This document shows, one piece after another, positions 52,896 to 61,443 of a stretch of DNA of 64,000 bases (positions are counted from its first letter, which is position 1; each line of letters opens with the position of its first letter). The position numbers and the translations under genes were made by a program. The notes beneath the pieces were generated by a model that worked only from the letters and a program-made list of their open reading frames with translations, was not told the DNA's origin and made no database searches. Origin of the DNA: Clostridium facile (GTDB lineage Bacteria > Bacillota > Clostridia > Oscillospirales > Ruminococcaceae); the NCBI RefSeq assembly GCF_014297275.1, contig NZ_JACOQK010000001.1, positions 992,001-1,056,000 of the forward strand, given 5' to 3'.

Positions 52896-55247
52896 TTATA
52901 ATTTCGTCAGCTTGGCGAAATTCGCCATAATCTTTTTTTTGCCTTTTGTTTGAAAATTGACTTCCAACAGGGTATCATTCCCCATCGGCTGCATGGATTC
53001 CACAACGCCTTCCCCAAACACGGCATGTTTCACCCGGTCTCCTACAACGAAATTTACCACTGCTTGTTTTGGCTTTTGAGTGGTACCCACATTGCCCAGG
53101 TTAATATGAATGGGACGGGTGGACCGGCGGAATGCCTCAGATGTATGGGTAACTGTTTTATCCTCTGTTGATTTATACTGTTCTGGAATTTCTCCAAGAA
53201 AACGGGATGGTCTAGCGTAACGGGTATTCCCGAACAGCATCCTCTGAGAGGCGTTAGTGATGTACAGCCACTTTTTGGCACGAGTAATCGCCACATATGC
53301 CAGACGGCGTTCCTCCTCCAGTTCCTCTGGATCGGACATGGACTGAATGCCTGGGAAAATCCCCTCTTCCATCCCCACGATAAACACCACAGGGAACTCC
53401 AGCCCTTTGGCGGAGTGCATTGTCATCATAGTAACCTTGTCCTCCTCACTGTTGTACTGGTCAAGGTCGGTATACAATGCCACTTCTTCTAGGAAGCCGG
53501 AGAGGGTTGCTTCCTCCTCCTGCTCGTCGGTGAATTTAATCAGGTTGGATTTTAATTCCTCAATATTTTCCAGCCTAGTTTCACCCTCTTTGCCCTGACG
53601 TTTGAGTTCATCTCTGTAACCGGTCAGTTCCATTACCTGGTTCAGCAATTCCTGGAGAGGCAGTTCCATTGCCTGTTCCTGCAAGTCCAAAATCATTCCG
53701 GCAAACTGTTTTAACGGAGTGGATTTTTTGGAAAGAGCCGCATAGGTATCCGCCTCTTTCAAGACATCAAACATGGAAATCCCCATACCGTCCGCAATCT
53801 CCTGCACCTTAGCAACCGTGCTGGCTCCTATGCCCCGCTTTGGCTCGTTGATAATTCGCTTTAGGCGAAGATTGTCGCTGGTTTGGTTAATCACACTTAA
53901 ATACGCCAGGATATCCTTAATTTCTTTGCGGTCGTAGAATTTCATTCCTCCGACAATCCGGTAAGGGATACCTGAACGCACAAAATAATGCTCCAATGCG
54001 GAGGACTGGGCATTCATCCGGTATAAAATCACATGATCATGGTACGCCATACCGTCAATCACGTTTTTGGAAATGGTATCCGCCACAAACTCCGCTTCCG
54101 CATTCTCGTTGAGCAGCCGCAGAACGTTGATTTTTTCCCCGTCCCCCTGGTCTGTCCAAAGATTTTTTCCTTTCCTTCCCAGGTTATTGGAAATCACCGC
54201 ATTGGCAGCGCTTAAAATATTTTGGGTGGAACGGTAGTTCTGCTCCAGCCGGATAACAACTGCGTTTTGGAACTGGTTCTCAAAGCTCAAAATATTTTCA
54301 ATGGTAGCTCCACGGAATTTATAAATACTCTGATCGTCATCCCCTACTACGCAGAGATTCTGGTGTCCCTGGCTCAACAGACTGACCAAGCGATATTGGG
54401 CATGGTTGGTATCCTGGTACTCGTCCACTAATATGTAACGGAAACGGTTCTGGTAGTATTCCAATATATCCGGATTTTCTTCCAACAACACTACCGTTAA
54501 ACGGATAATATCGTCAAAATCCAGAGCATTGGAGGATTTTAAGCTGTTCTGATAGAAACGGTAAAGTTTGGCGATCTCTTTTTTCCGGAAATCCCCATAA
54601 TTTTGAGCTTCGTATAGCTCTGGAGTCAGCATCTGATCTTTGGCACGGCTGATTTCCCCCAATATTGCTTTTGGCGGATAAATCTTATCATTCAGACCCA
54701 TCTGACTCAGGCCATCTTTGATAACCCGAATACTATCGTCCGTATCATAAATGGTAAAGTTTTTCTGGTAGCCCAGACGCTCAATGTCACGGCGCAGGAT
54801 TCGCATACATTGGGAGTGGAAGGTTCCCGCATGGATGTCCAGAGCGACATCTCCTAGCATGGCTTCCAAACGCTCTTTTAACTCCCCTGCCGCCTTATTG
54901 GTAAAGGTAATCGCCAGGATATTCCATGGACGTGGACAATCCACCGCAATCAACTGGCGCACCTGTTCTTCATCTACTGATTCACCATCCACTGCCCTCT
55001 GCAACAGATCAATATCCTGCTGGCTCAGATCAAACGGAATTTTTTCTGAAGCATAAGCATCTCCGAATGCCACCATATAAGCAATGCGGTTGACAATAAC
55101 AGTGGTTTTTCCGCTGCCTGCTCCTGCCAGGATTAACAAAGGATTTTTTACCGTAAAAATTGCCTGGCGCTGCATCTCGTTCATATGGGAATATTTTTGT
55201 TCCAAATAAGCTCGTTTTAATGGAATAAATTGTTGTTCTAATGTCAT
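52896..55247 (-). CDS. pcrA: ATP-dependent DNA helicase PcrA/UvrD
   Basis: 783 residues from the ATG at 55247 (MTLEQQFIPLKRAYLEQ), chosen for GGAGGAG upstream; the frame continues to 55385 without a ribosome site. Superfamily 1 motifs: Q motif with NEMQRQAI, motif I LAGAGSGKTTVI, II LVDEYQDTN, III VVGDDDQSIYKFRGA, IV RLEQNYRST, V MTMHSAKGLEFPVVF, VI RLAYVAITRAKKWLYI. The C terminus contains the Tudor-like RNA-polymerase-binding domain (FVVGDRVKHAVFGEGVVE). It acts in nucleotide excision repair and transcription-replication conflict. Confidence 0.95.
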   Translation of the reverse strand: MTLEQQFIPLKRAYLEQKYSHMNEMQRQAIFTVKNPLLILAGAGSGKTTVIVNRIAYMVAFGDAYASEKIPFDLSQQDIDLLQRAVDGESVDEEQVRQLIAVDCPRPWNILAITFTNKAAGELKERLEAMLGDVALDIHAGTFHSQCMRILRRDIERLGYQKNFTIYDTDDSIRVIKDGLSQMGLNDKIYPPKAILGEISRAKDQMLTPELYEAQNYGDFRKKEIAKLYRFYQNSLKSSNALDFDDIIRLTVVLLEENPDILEYYQNRFRYILVDEYQDTNHAQYRLVSLLSQGHQNLCVVGDDDQSIYKFRGATIENILSFENQFQNAVVIRLEQNYRSTQNILSAANAVISNNLGRKGKNLWTDQGDGEKINVLRLLNENAEAEFVADTISKNVIDGMAYHDHVILYRMNAQSSALEHYFVRSGIPYRIVGGMKFYDRKEIKDILAYLSVINQTSDNLRLKRIINEPKRGIGASTVAKVQEIADGMGISMFDVLKEADTYAALSKKSTPLKQFAGMILDLQEQAMELPLQELLNQVMELTGYRDELKRQGKEGETRLENIEELKSNLIKFTDEQEEEATLSGFLEEVALYTDLDQYNSEEDKVTMMTMHSAKGLEFPVVFIVGMEEGIFPGIQSMSDPEELEEERRLAYVAITRAKKWLYITNASQRMLFGNTRYARPSRFLGEIPEQYKSTEDKTVTHTSEAFRRSTRPIHINLGNVGTTQKPKQAVVNFVVGDRVKHAVFGEGVVESMQPMGNDTLLEVNFQTKGKKKIMANFAKLTKL

Positions 55248-55604
55248 AAACTCCTCCAGGGAACAGCCCTTTTTTCTTATTACCAATGGATTATCTGTTT
55301 GATGATTGTAGTACCGCATTGTTCGTACAGGTAAGTGGTAAAAAGATGAAAATAACGTATTTTTGTGATAGGGAAAGTATGCCACAGTAAAATAAACTTA
55401 CTGATAAATCAATATTTGTTGGTGTGATATGTATATAAAAAATCCTACCTATTCTATAATTGTCAGGTTGTATTTGAAACTAGATATTATATTACATCCT
55501 CATGTGCATCAGTAAAATACTACTTATAGATATAGAGTGCTTGGTTGGTATTTCAAAGAAAACCCTAGTCTATTTTTTACTTATCAAAAAATCCCCAATC
55601 ACTC

Positions 55605-55676
55605 CTATTTAATATATGCCAAAGTGTCTATACTTGTCCACTGAGCCACATCGTTCATCCCGTTTTGCCAAGCCAT
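55605..55676 (-). CDS. Possible 23-codon small ORF or part of a small RNA
   Basis: A short frame just downstream of a strong promoter: MAWQNGMNDVAQWTSIDTL then AYIK and a stop. No clear Shine-Dalgarno site precedes the ATG. The start of the would-be transcript contains CATC-AGCCG-GATG, a small hairpin, so the region might instead be a small RNA or the long leader of pcrA. Coding status is uncertain. Confidence 0.25.
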   Translation of the reverse strand: MAWQNGMNDVAQWTSIDTLAYIK

Positions 55677-55710
55677 CCGGCTGATGTTGTTTGTCTCTAC
55701 TATTTTATTT

Positions 55711-55739
55711 ATTATAACAAAATTCGCAATTTGGTTCAA
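55711..55739 (-). promoter_or_regulatory. SigA-type promoter with no annotated gene directly downstream
   Basis: TTGAAC, 17 bases, TATAAT on the minus strand. Predicted start near 55704. The next clear gene in this direction is pcrA, about 460 bases further. Confidence 0.7.
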
Positions 55740-55880
55740 CCAAAAAACAGAAAATAAAAGTGGAGTTTTTTAATTATTTAAAAACAATAACTGCAAGAAA
55801 ATCAGATACTGCTAAACCCCAATGACGATTCCAGTAAAATATGCTACAATGACAGTATCACTACAAAAGGAGGAGATGAA

Positions 55881-56417
55881 ATGATTTATTTTACTGCTGA
55901 TTTGCACTTTTACCACGATAAAATCATTACCCACGTGAACCGTCCGTTTCATGACGCCCAGCAGATGAACCAGGCACTAATCCTTAACTGGAACCAACGG
56001 GTTTCCCCTGAGGACGAGGTATATATTTTGGGGGATGTGACCATGAAGGGTTCTATATTGGCGATGGAAGCCCTATCCCAATTAAAAGGAAGAAAATATT
56101 TAATTCGTGGCAACCACGACGGGTTTGTGGACAGGCCTAGTTTTGACCAGTCCCTGTTTAGTTGGGTGAAAGACTATGCGGAACTGGTGTACTGTAACAC
56201 CAGGTTTGTGCTGTTCCACTACCCTATGTTGGAGTGGAATGGTTACTTTGACCAAAGCATCCACCTGCATGGGCACCAACACAACTATGCAGATTATAAT
56301 TACCACAACCTACAGCAGGGAATCCGCCGGTATGATGTCGGTGTGGATGCCAATGGGATGTCCCCTGTCAGCGTAGAGGAAATCCTCTCGTTTTTTTCAA
56401 AGGATTCGATCATTTAA
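55881..56417 (+). CDS. Calcineurin-like metallophosphoesterase (small soluble type)
   Basis: 178 residues, no signal peptide. Motifs: YFTADLHFYHDKII, VYILGDVTMKG, YLIRGNHDGF, VLFHYPMLEW and IHLHGHQHNYADY, a full set of metal-site residues. It is like phage- and chromosome-encoded phosphoesterases of unknown substrate. AAAGGAGGAG precedes the ATG. It is a lone gene ending at a bidirectional hairpin. Confidence 0.9.
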   Translation: MIYFTADLHFYHDKIITHVNRPFHDAQQMNQALILNWNQRVSPEDEVYILGDVTMKGSILAMEALSQLKGRKYLIRGNHDGFVDRPSFDQSLFSWVKDYAELVYCNTRFVLFHYPMLEWNGYFDQSIHLHGHQHNYADYNYHNLQQGIRRYDVGVDANGMSPVSVEEILSFFSKDSII

Positions 56418-56423
56418 TAGTAC

Positions 56424-56486
56424 AAAATCCCCTCATTCTTTGGATTACCTCAAATTGTGTATCAAATCCAAGAATGAGAGGATTTT
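56424..56486. terminator. Long bidirectional terminator hairpin
   Basis: AAAATCCCCTCATTCTTTGG and its near-complement form a stem of about 21 pairs with one mismatch and one bulge around a 17-base loop. It lies seven bases after the phosphoesterase stop and about 105 after the end of the convergent small gene at 56592. Confidence 0.8.
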
Positions 56487-56591
56487 ATGCCTCATTTTTA
56501 TGTAGTTTCCTTTTTAATCTTAAAGAGAAACCGCAAGAATGGGGCAAGGAGTTTTGGGCTTTTTACTACAACTACTTTCATAAAAAATTCC

Positions 56592-56747
56592 TCACTTTCT
56601 AACACACAGGATAACGCCGGAAATAATTAGGGCAAACGCCGCCAATACCAACAGGCTCCGTAACGGGGTAATCGTCAAAAATAATAGAAGAATTCCCAGG
56701 CCAATGATAATTGTGCAGGAACAATCCCTCCGCTTCCTTCTCCTCAT
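56592..56747 (-). CDS. Small basic-N-terminal membrane protein
   Basis: 51 residues from the ATG at 56747 (MRRRKRRDCSCTIIIGLGI), with GGTGA eight bases upstream; an upstream ATG at 56792 has no ribosome site. A cluster of Arg/Lys is followed by two hydrophobic stretches. No family recognised. It is convergent with the phosphoesterase and divergent from the SpoIVFA-like gene. Confidence 0.55.
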   Translation of the reverse strand: MRRRKRRDCSCTIIIGLGILLLFLTITPLRSLLVLAAFALIISGVILCVRK

Positions 56748-56813
56748 TTTGGATTCACCGCCGTTTCCCTCTGTTTGTATTATCATACGCAAAAACCAAT
56801 TTTTGTGTGACAG

Positions 56814-56843
56814 CTTCTATTCCAACGGTGGGGTACATATAAT
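56814..56843 (+). promoter_or_regulatory. Possible SigE-type promoter of the spoIVF-like pair
   Basis: CATATAAT (56836-56843) fits the SigE -10 consensus CATACAnT in seven of eight positions. TTCTATT 14 bases upstream is a weak -35 match. The predicted start would be just before the GGAGG ribosome site, giving a very short leader, so the call is tentative. Confidence 0.3.
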
Positions 56844-56864
56844 CGGGTATGGAGGTGATATTTG

Positions 56865-57773
56865 ATGGAACAACCATGGAACCAAACTTTGCTGGAAGAA
56901 TCCCCTCTCCCGCCGGAATCTGAGGATGACTTGAACAATCTACTGCCTTGGGAACCGCCCCAGGAATCCAAAAAGGAAAAATCTGGGTTTGGAGTATTGT
57001 CCATGCAGTTGGCGATTTGTATTTTAGCGGCCATCATCATATTATTTTGCAAACTGTTTTTTGCGGATGGATACCAGGCAATTGTTGCCGAGTATCAATC
57101 CGCTTTCCAGGCGGACATCCACTGGAGTGAAACCATGGGGCAGGTACAACAGACATTCGGTTCAATTATGGACAAGATGAAGCCCATCCAACGGGAGAAA
57201 GAGGCTTCCTCCCAAGATTCCACCAGTTCGGAGGGAACTTCTTCTGGAGAAGAAAGCTCACAGCCAGCAGAATCTTCCCAGGAAGCAGCTGGAGGGGAAC
57301 AAACACCAGTTTCGGAAACCGCCGTTTCCACCCCGACAGACGCTACCCTACAAACCGTGACTTACCCTGAGCAACTCACTCCCCCTGTAGAAGGCAAACT
57401 CACTTCCGGCTATGGATTCCGGGCATATCCCCTAAATGGGGAGGCGGATTTTCACAAAGGGATTGACATCGCAGCGGACGAAGGGACAAAAATCAAAGCA
57501 GCTATTGGGGGAACGGTGGAAACTGCCAGCTATTCGGACAGTTATGGAAACTACCTTACCATACAGAACGACCATGGTTTTACCACCTGGTACGCCCACT
57601 GCAAAAAACTGCTGGTATCCGAAGGTGACAAAGTAAAGCAAGGCAAAAAGATTGCACTAGTTGGCTCCACTGGTGATTCTACAGGGGCTCACCTGCATTT
57701 TGCCATGCAAAAAGACGGGATTTGGGTGAATCCATTGGATAGTTTTTCTGAAAATACTTATGCTGCGGTTTAA
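56865..57773 (+). CDS. M23 (LytM) family membrane protein, SpoIVFA-like
   Basis: 302 residues from the ATG at 56865 with GGAGGTGA upstream. An acidic cytoplasmic N terminus, one membrane helix (about 47-68), a Ser/Glu-rich linker (105-165), then a C-terminal LytM/M23 domain with GYGFRAYPLNGEADFHKG, HKGIDIAAD, WYAHCKK and GAHLHFAMQKDG, so the zinc residues are present. It overlaps by 14 bases a site-2 protease gene, the order of the B. subtilis spoIVFA-spoIVFB operon in which SpoIVFA anchors and inhibits the protease. SpoIIQ-like is an alternative name, less favoured because of the partner. Confidence 0.85.
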   Translation: MEQPWNQTLLEESPLPPESEDDLNNLLPWEPPQESKKEKSGFGVLSMQLAICILAAIIILFCKLFFADGYQAIVAEYQSAFQADIHWSETMGQVQQTFGSIMDKMKPIQREKEASSQDSTSSEGTSSGEESSQPAESSQEAAGGEQTPVSETAVSTPTDATLQTVTYPEQLTPPVEGKLTSGYGFRAYPLNGEADFHKGIDIAADEGTKIKAAIGGTVETASYSDSYGNYLTIQNDHGFTTWYAHCKKLLVSEGDKVKQGKKIALVGSTGDSTGAHLHFAMQKDGIWVNPLDSFSENTYAAV

Positions 57774-58347
57774 GCTGTTTGGAATTGAGATACGGCTGAA
57801 CTTTTTGTTTTTTGCTGTGCTTACTGTGATTTTGTTGACTGACCAGACTGGGATACCTGTATGGGCACTGATTGCTTCCTGCATCCATGAATGCGGCCAT
57901 ATGGTGGCGTTTTTCTGTTTTCACCAGACTCCCCGTTTGATCTCGTTTGAATTAGGCGGAATCCGCATGCAAGGCCAGAGAATGGAACAGCTAAAAACTT
58001 GGCAGGAAGCAGTGATTCTTCTGGCGGGCAGCGGGGTGAATTTTCTGGTATCCTTCCTCCATCTGGCAGTGCAACAAAATCTGTTTGCCAGTATTCATTT
58101 ACTGATTGGCTGTTTTAACCTGCTCCCAGTAAAATCCCTGGATGGAGGGAAATTATTGGAATTGCTGTTCCAATGTATCTTCCCGTTCCACCTTGCCTAT
58201 CGGTCCGTTCAGATATGCTCCTGGGGATTCTGCCTATTGTTGCTTATTTTTGGAGGATATTTAGCGTATTATTTGAATTTCACCCTGTTGGCATTTGGAA
58301 TTTATCTGTTGATTTCTTTGCTGGCAGAACATAGAAAACGGGCATAA
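57760..58347 (+). CDS. spoIVFB: Site-2 intramembrane metalloprotease, SpoIVFB-like
   Basis: 195 residues with four to six membrane helices. Zinc motif CIHECGHMVAF (HExxH) at about 44-54 and the third ligand in LPVKSLDGGKLLEL near 125. The N-terminal GIEIRLNFLFFAVLTVILL helix is typical. SpoIVFB cleaves pro-SigmaK in the mother cell during sporulation. It lacks the CBS domain of bacterial Rip-type relatives, as Bacillus has but Clostridia often do not. Translation is coupled to the upstream M23 gene and a terminator follows. Confidence 0.85.
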   Translation: MLRFKLFGIEIRLNFLFFAVLTVILLTDQTGIPVWALIASCIHECGHMVAFFCFHQTPRLISFELGGIRMQGQRMEQLKTWQEAVILLAGSGVNFLVSFLHLAVQQNLFASIHLLIGCFNLLPVKSLDGGKLLELLFQCIFPFHLAYRSVQICSWGFCLLLLIFGGYLAYYLNFTLLAFGIYLLISLLAEHRKRA

Positions 58348-58384
58348 AAAACACGGTTTCCAACAAATGGATACCGTGTTTTTT
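58346..58384 (+). terminator. Intrinsic terminator after spoIVFB
   Basis: AAAAAACACGGT and ACCGTGTTTTTT form a 12-pair stem around a 15-base loop, with T following on the plus strand. It also isolates the convergent CRISPR array. Confidence 0.88.
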
Positions 58385-58501
58385 ATTTTAAGAAGGATAT
58401 AATAAAACTCCAGCTCGCTTATCGGCTTGTCCTTTTAATCCGCATTCCTTATACGGCAACCACAAAATAACAGACCTACATAAGATGAAAATCGAGGAAC
58501 A

Positions 58502-59271
58502 ATTTCAATCCACGCTGCCCGTGTGGGCAGCGACGCATAGTAAAAACCTCCTATTAACTTGACTTTGTGTATTTCAATCCACGCTGCCCGTGTGGGCAGC
58601 GACTTTGTCCCAACGGTTATGCCACTAGGGACACAAAATATTTCAATCCACGCTGCCCGTGTGGGCAGCGACGGTACACATGTTTAGACTGCAAACACGC
58701 ATTGCTATTTCAATCCACGCTGCCCGTGTGGGCAGCGACGGGTTTTATCTTTTTGACGATATTACTATTATATCATTTCAATCCACGCTGCCCGTGTGGG
58801 CAGCGACTTTAAACCTCATTGTATTAAAGATAATGTTAGGATTTCAATCCACGCTGCCCGTGTGGGCAGCGACGTTGGACGAATTGGAAAACAAAAAGGT
58901 TCAGTTGGATTTCAATCCACGCTGCCCGTGTGGGCAGCGACCTCTACGGTTTCCTGCCCGTCATAGTCCATACAATTTCAATCCACGCTGCCCGTGTGGG
59001 CAGCGACCAAAATCATCATGCCTCATGCTTGATATGCCATTATTTCAATCCACGCTGCCCGTGTGGGCAGCGACCTGCCGCTGGTTTTTTGCCATCCAGC
59101 ATGGAATATTTCAATCCACGCTGCCCGTGTGGGCAGCGACTTCTTGCCATGCAACAGTATAGCGGTACAAATATTTCAATCCACGCTGCCCGTGTGGGCA
59201 GCGACTGCTTTTCACTCCATATTATTTTATTCAATTCTATTTCAATCCACGCTGCCCGTGTGGGCAGCGAC
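58502..59271 (-). CRISPR. Type I-C CRISPR array, 12 repeats and 11 spacers
   Basis: Twelve 33-base repeats that look identical by eye, at 58502, 58571, 58640, 58707, 58775, 58841, 58909, 58975, 59042, 59108, 59173 and 59239. On the minus strand each repeat starts GTCGCTGCCC, has the hairpin CTGCCC/GGGCAG, and ends GTGGATTGAAAT, the type I-C (Dvulg) form. Spacers are 32-36 bases. The cas operon lies to the right and reads leftwards, so the leader is at 59272-59440 and the oldest repeat is at 58502; that distal repeat shows no decay. Frames read through the array are artefacts of the repeat. Confidence 0.97.
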
Positions 59272-59440
59272 CGCAAAATATGGCAATAATGAGAAACTAC
59301 AACCTAGATATTGCGGCAATGTTCTGATAACATCAAAATTACATCGCTTAATTAGGATGTATTTTTGCCATATTCCGCATTTTTTGGTGCGAATACATGG
59401 GGTTTTTATGAGAGCTTATGGTTCGCACCAACCCACAAGC
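59272..59440 (-). promoter_or_regulatory. CRISPR leader with two inverted repeats
   Basis: 169 AT-rich bases between the cas2 stop and the first repeat. AATATGGCAA (59277-59286, abutting the array) pairs with TTGCCATATT (59365-59374); TGGTGCGAA (59385-59393) pairs with TTCGCACCA (59422-59430). The leader should carry the pre-crRNA promoter and signals for Cas1-Cas2 integration; no clear -10/-35 pair is seen. Confidence 0.7.
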
Positions 59441-59731
59441 TTAAATTAAGAGCTCCCCTTCCAGTTCCAGGCTATCTTTCACCCCGTAATGCTCCACTTT
59501 TTTCTGGTACTGTTCTCCTAAATAATAGAAGCGGATGCTGTCCTTTTTCTCGTCAATATGACGGAGGAGCTTTTCTTTTACTTCACGGCTTTTGGCTGCG
59601 TCCATGATACATTCAAATACAGAGTTCTGCACCCGCTGGCCATAATTTTCACATTCTTTTGCCACCTTACGCAGGCGCTTTTTACCCGCTTCTGTTTCGG
59701 TGTTCACATCATAGGTGATTAAAACCAACAT
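59441..59731 (-). CDS. cas2: CRISPR-associated endoribonuclease/structural protein Cas2
   Basis: 96 residues. The ferredoxin-like start MLVLITYDVNTETEAGKKRL and RVQNSVFECIMDAAKSREVK are typical of Cas2 in I-C systems; the Asp in YDVN is present. It bridges two Cas1 dimers during spacer integration. GAGGAAAGC precedes the ATG; it is nine bases after cas1. Confidence 0.97.
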   Translation of the reverse strand: MLVLITYDVNTETEAGKKRLRKVAKECENYGQRVQNSVFECIMDAAKSREVKEKLLRHIDEKKDSIRFYYLGEQYQKKVEHYGVKDSLELEGELLI

Positions 59732-59740
59732 TGCTTTCCT

Positions 59741-60772
59741 CTACTTCCACAAAAATACTGGGTATTCATCCAGCTCACCTCGGATATATCTGGCAAGCAG
59801 CAGGCTTTGGGCATAAGGGATTAGCCCCCATTCTATCTTTTCCTCCAAAAATGGATGCTTGATCACCTCTTTTTTCTTTTGCTGCCATGCCTTTATGATA
59901 GTATTCCGACCAGAATCCGTCATCAACACAGCCCCATTTTCCTTTTGGATAAAATCAGTGGGCTTTACCATGTTCCGGTTCACCAATCCAATGACAAAAC
60001 GGTCAACAAACGGGGCTCGCAGTTCTTCCATGAAATCCATTGCCAAGGAAGCCCGACCTGGCCGTTCGCAGTGGAGGAAACCTACGTAAGGGTCCAATCC
60101 GACTGAGGATAGAGCGGAGGTACAATCATTGGCAAGAAGGGTATACAAAAAGGAAAGCATGGCATTCATATTGTCCAAGGGGGGACGGCGGTTCCGTTCA
60201 CGAAAGAAAAAATCCTGCTTGTTCCGCAAAATCAACTGGTCGATCATCGAAAAGTACTGACTGGCAGCATTTCCCTCAATTCCCCTGATTTCGTCCAACG
60301 AGCTACTTTCCATTAACTGATTGATAGAACCCGCAAGGTTGGAACTGACCTTTTTCAATTCTTCTACATCTACCTGTAAGGGATGATCCCTGGTGGCACG
60401 CTCTAAAATCCATCTGCTGTTATGGAGTTTTCCCACAATCATATTCCTAGCGATCCTTACTGACTGGGTTTCGTCATCCGAAATCCGGTACTGCTGTTTG
60501 CGCAGCACCACATTGCCTTTCATTTCCCCGGCAACACTAGCTAAGAACCTGCCATGCTGGCTCATAAAACAGAGGGAAATATTGTGTTTGACACATGCTC
60601 CCATCAAGGCGGGACTGGCACCGGTGTACCCAAATGTAACTATCCCCTCCAAGTTGTGCAGAGGAACTCTGGCAACCGTTTTCCCCTGTTCCAGTACCAG
60701 TACGGTTTCCCCTTCCAACGCCAGATATCGCTCGGGGGAAACTACGTAAAGGGTGTTTAATAATTTTCTCAT
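59741..60772 (-). CDS. cas1: CRISPR integrase Cas1 (type I-C)
   Basis: 343 residues. An N-terminal beta domain (MRKLLNTLYVVSPERYLAL) and a C-terminal helical domain with the metal residues in IRGIEGNAASQYFS (Glu), GFLHCERPGRASLAMDFME (His and Asp/Glu). Cas1 inserts new spacers at the leader end. It overlaps cas4 by four bases. Confidence 0.97.
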   Translation of the reverse strand: MRKLLNTLYVVSPERYLALEGETVLVLEQGKTVARVPLHNLEGIVTFGYTGASPALMGACVKHNISLCFMSQHGRFLASVAGEMKGNVVLRKQQYRISDDETQSVRIARNMIVGKLHNSRWILERATRDHPLQVDVEELKKVSSNLAGSINQLMESSSLDEIRGIEGNAASQYFSMIDQLILRNKQDFFFRERNRRPPLDNMNAMLSFLYTLLANDCTSALSSVGLDPYVGFLHCERPGRASLAMDFMEELRAPFVDRFVIGLVNRNMVKPTDFIQKENGAVLMTDSGRNTIIKAWQQKKKEVIKHPFLEEKIEWGLIPYAQSLLLARYIRGELDEYPVFLWK

Positions 60773-61443
60773 GGCTCCTCCTCCCCGGTTTGCCTCCTGA
60801 TATAATCATGGACAGAAGGGCGTTTTAACAATTTTGGCAGGCAAATTTCCTTTAAGGAACAGGCGTTGCAGGCTTTTGTTCGTTTGACCATTGGCGTATG
60901 TCGCCGTTGAAACAAATCGTGCATCTGGGCGCATACATTCTCCAGTTTTTGACGAAACTCCTGGGTAATCTCCACCTTTTCCCGGTGCCGTGTGGCACCA
61001 TAATACAGATATCCATATGGGATATCGGTACACAGCATCTCTTCCAGGCAAACTGCTTGCGCCACAAGCTGGAGCCTGTCCGCATCGCTGATTTTGGGTT
61101 CCCCTTTTTTGTACTCCACCGGAACAACCCGGTAAAATCCTTCTTTTTGGAACAGGGAGATCCCTTCCTGCTGGGTGCAGCGGTGGAACTCCACTACATC
61201 GCAAATCCCGCTGATTCCTAATTTTGCGGAAAACACCCGCATCTCCCGGGAAATGAGCAGTTGTCCCCTGCTCTCCAAAGTTGGTCCCTCATGGGCTCTC
61301 TGGTGCAGAATGTTCCCCTCTATGGTTCGCAGGTTATCCGCCCACTGCTCTTCGATTTCAATCAACGCCCACTGCCGCTTGCAAAACACAAAGTGCTGTA
61401 TCCCAGAGAGCATCAAGAAATCTTCCTCTTTATATTCCGTCAT
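60769..61443 (-). CDS. cas4: Cas4 RecB-like nuclease
   Basis: 224 residues. The first iron-sulfur Cys is in QHFVFCKRQWALIEIEEQW, and the other three in KACNACSLKEICLPKLL near the C terminus; the nuclease core has GISGICDVVEFHR, VVPVEYKKGEP and QLVAQAVCLEEM. Cas4 trims prespacers to keep the PAM. It overlaps cas7 by 14 bases and cas1 by four. Confidence 0.96.
   Translation of the reverse strand: MTEYKEEDFLMLSGIQHFVFCKRQWALIEIEEQWADNLRTIEGNILHQRAHEGPTLESRGQLLISREMRVFSAKLGISGICDVVEFHRCTQQEGISLFQKEGFYRVVPVEYKKGEPKISDADRLQLVAQAVCLEEMLCTDIPYGYLYYGATRHREKVEITQEFRQKLENVCAQMHDLFQRRHTPMVKRTKACNACSLKEICLPKLLKRPSVHDYIRRQTGEEEP

Larger units (their letters stand above)
55248..55880. other. Intergenic region with an isolated promoter
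   Basis: Over 600 bases between pcrA (minus) and a phosphoesterase (plus). It carries a strong minus-strand promoter (55711-55739) about 460 bases before pcrA and a 23-codon frame, and the AAAGGAGGAG ribosome site of the plus-strand gene at the right edge. Otherwise AT-rich and without recognised genes. Confidence 0.55.

Noticed and set aside
52896..55385. Extended 829-residue form of PcrA
   Set aside because: Residues before MTLEQQ do not look like helicase sequence; GGAGGAG is placed for the ATG at 55247.
58567..59449. Open frames of 80-167 codons in several frames across the CRISPR array
   Set aside because: They translate the repeat over and over (FNPRCPCGQR, FQSTLPVWAAT, ISIHAARVGSD), a well-known false annotation caused by type I-C repeats.
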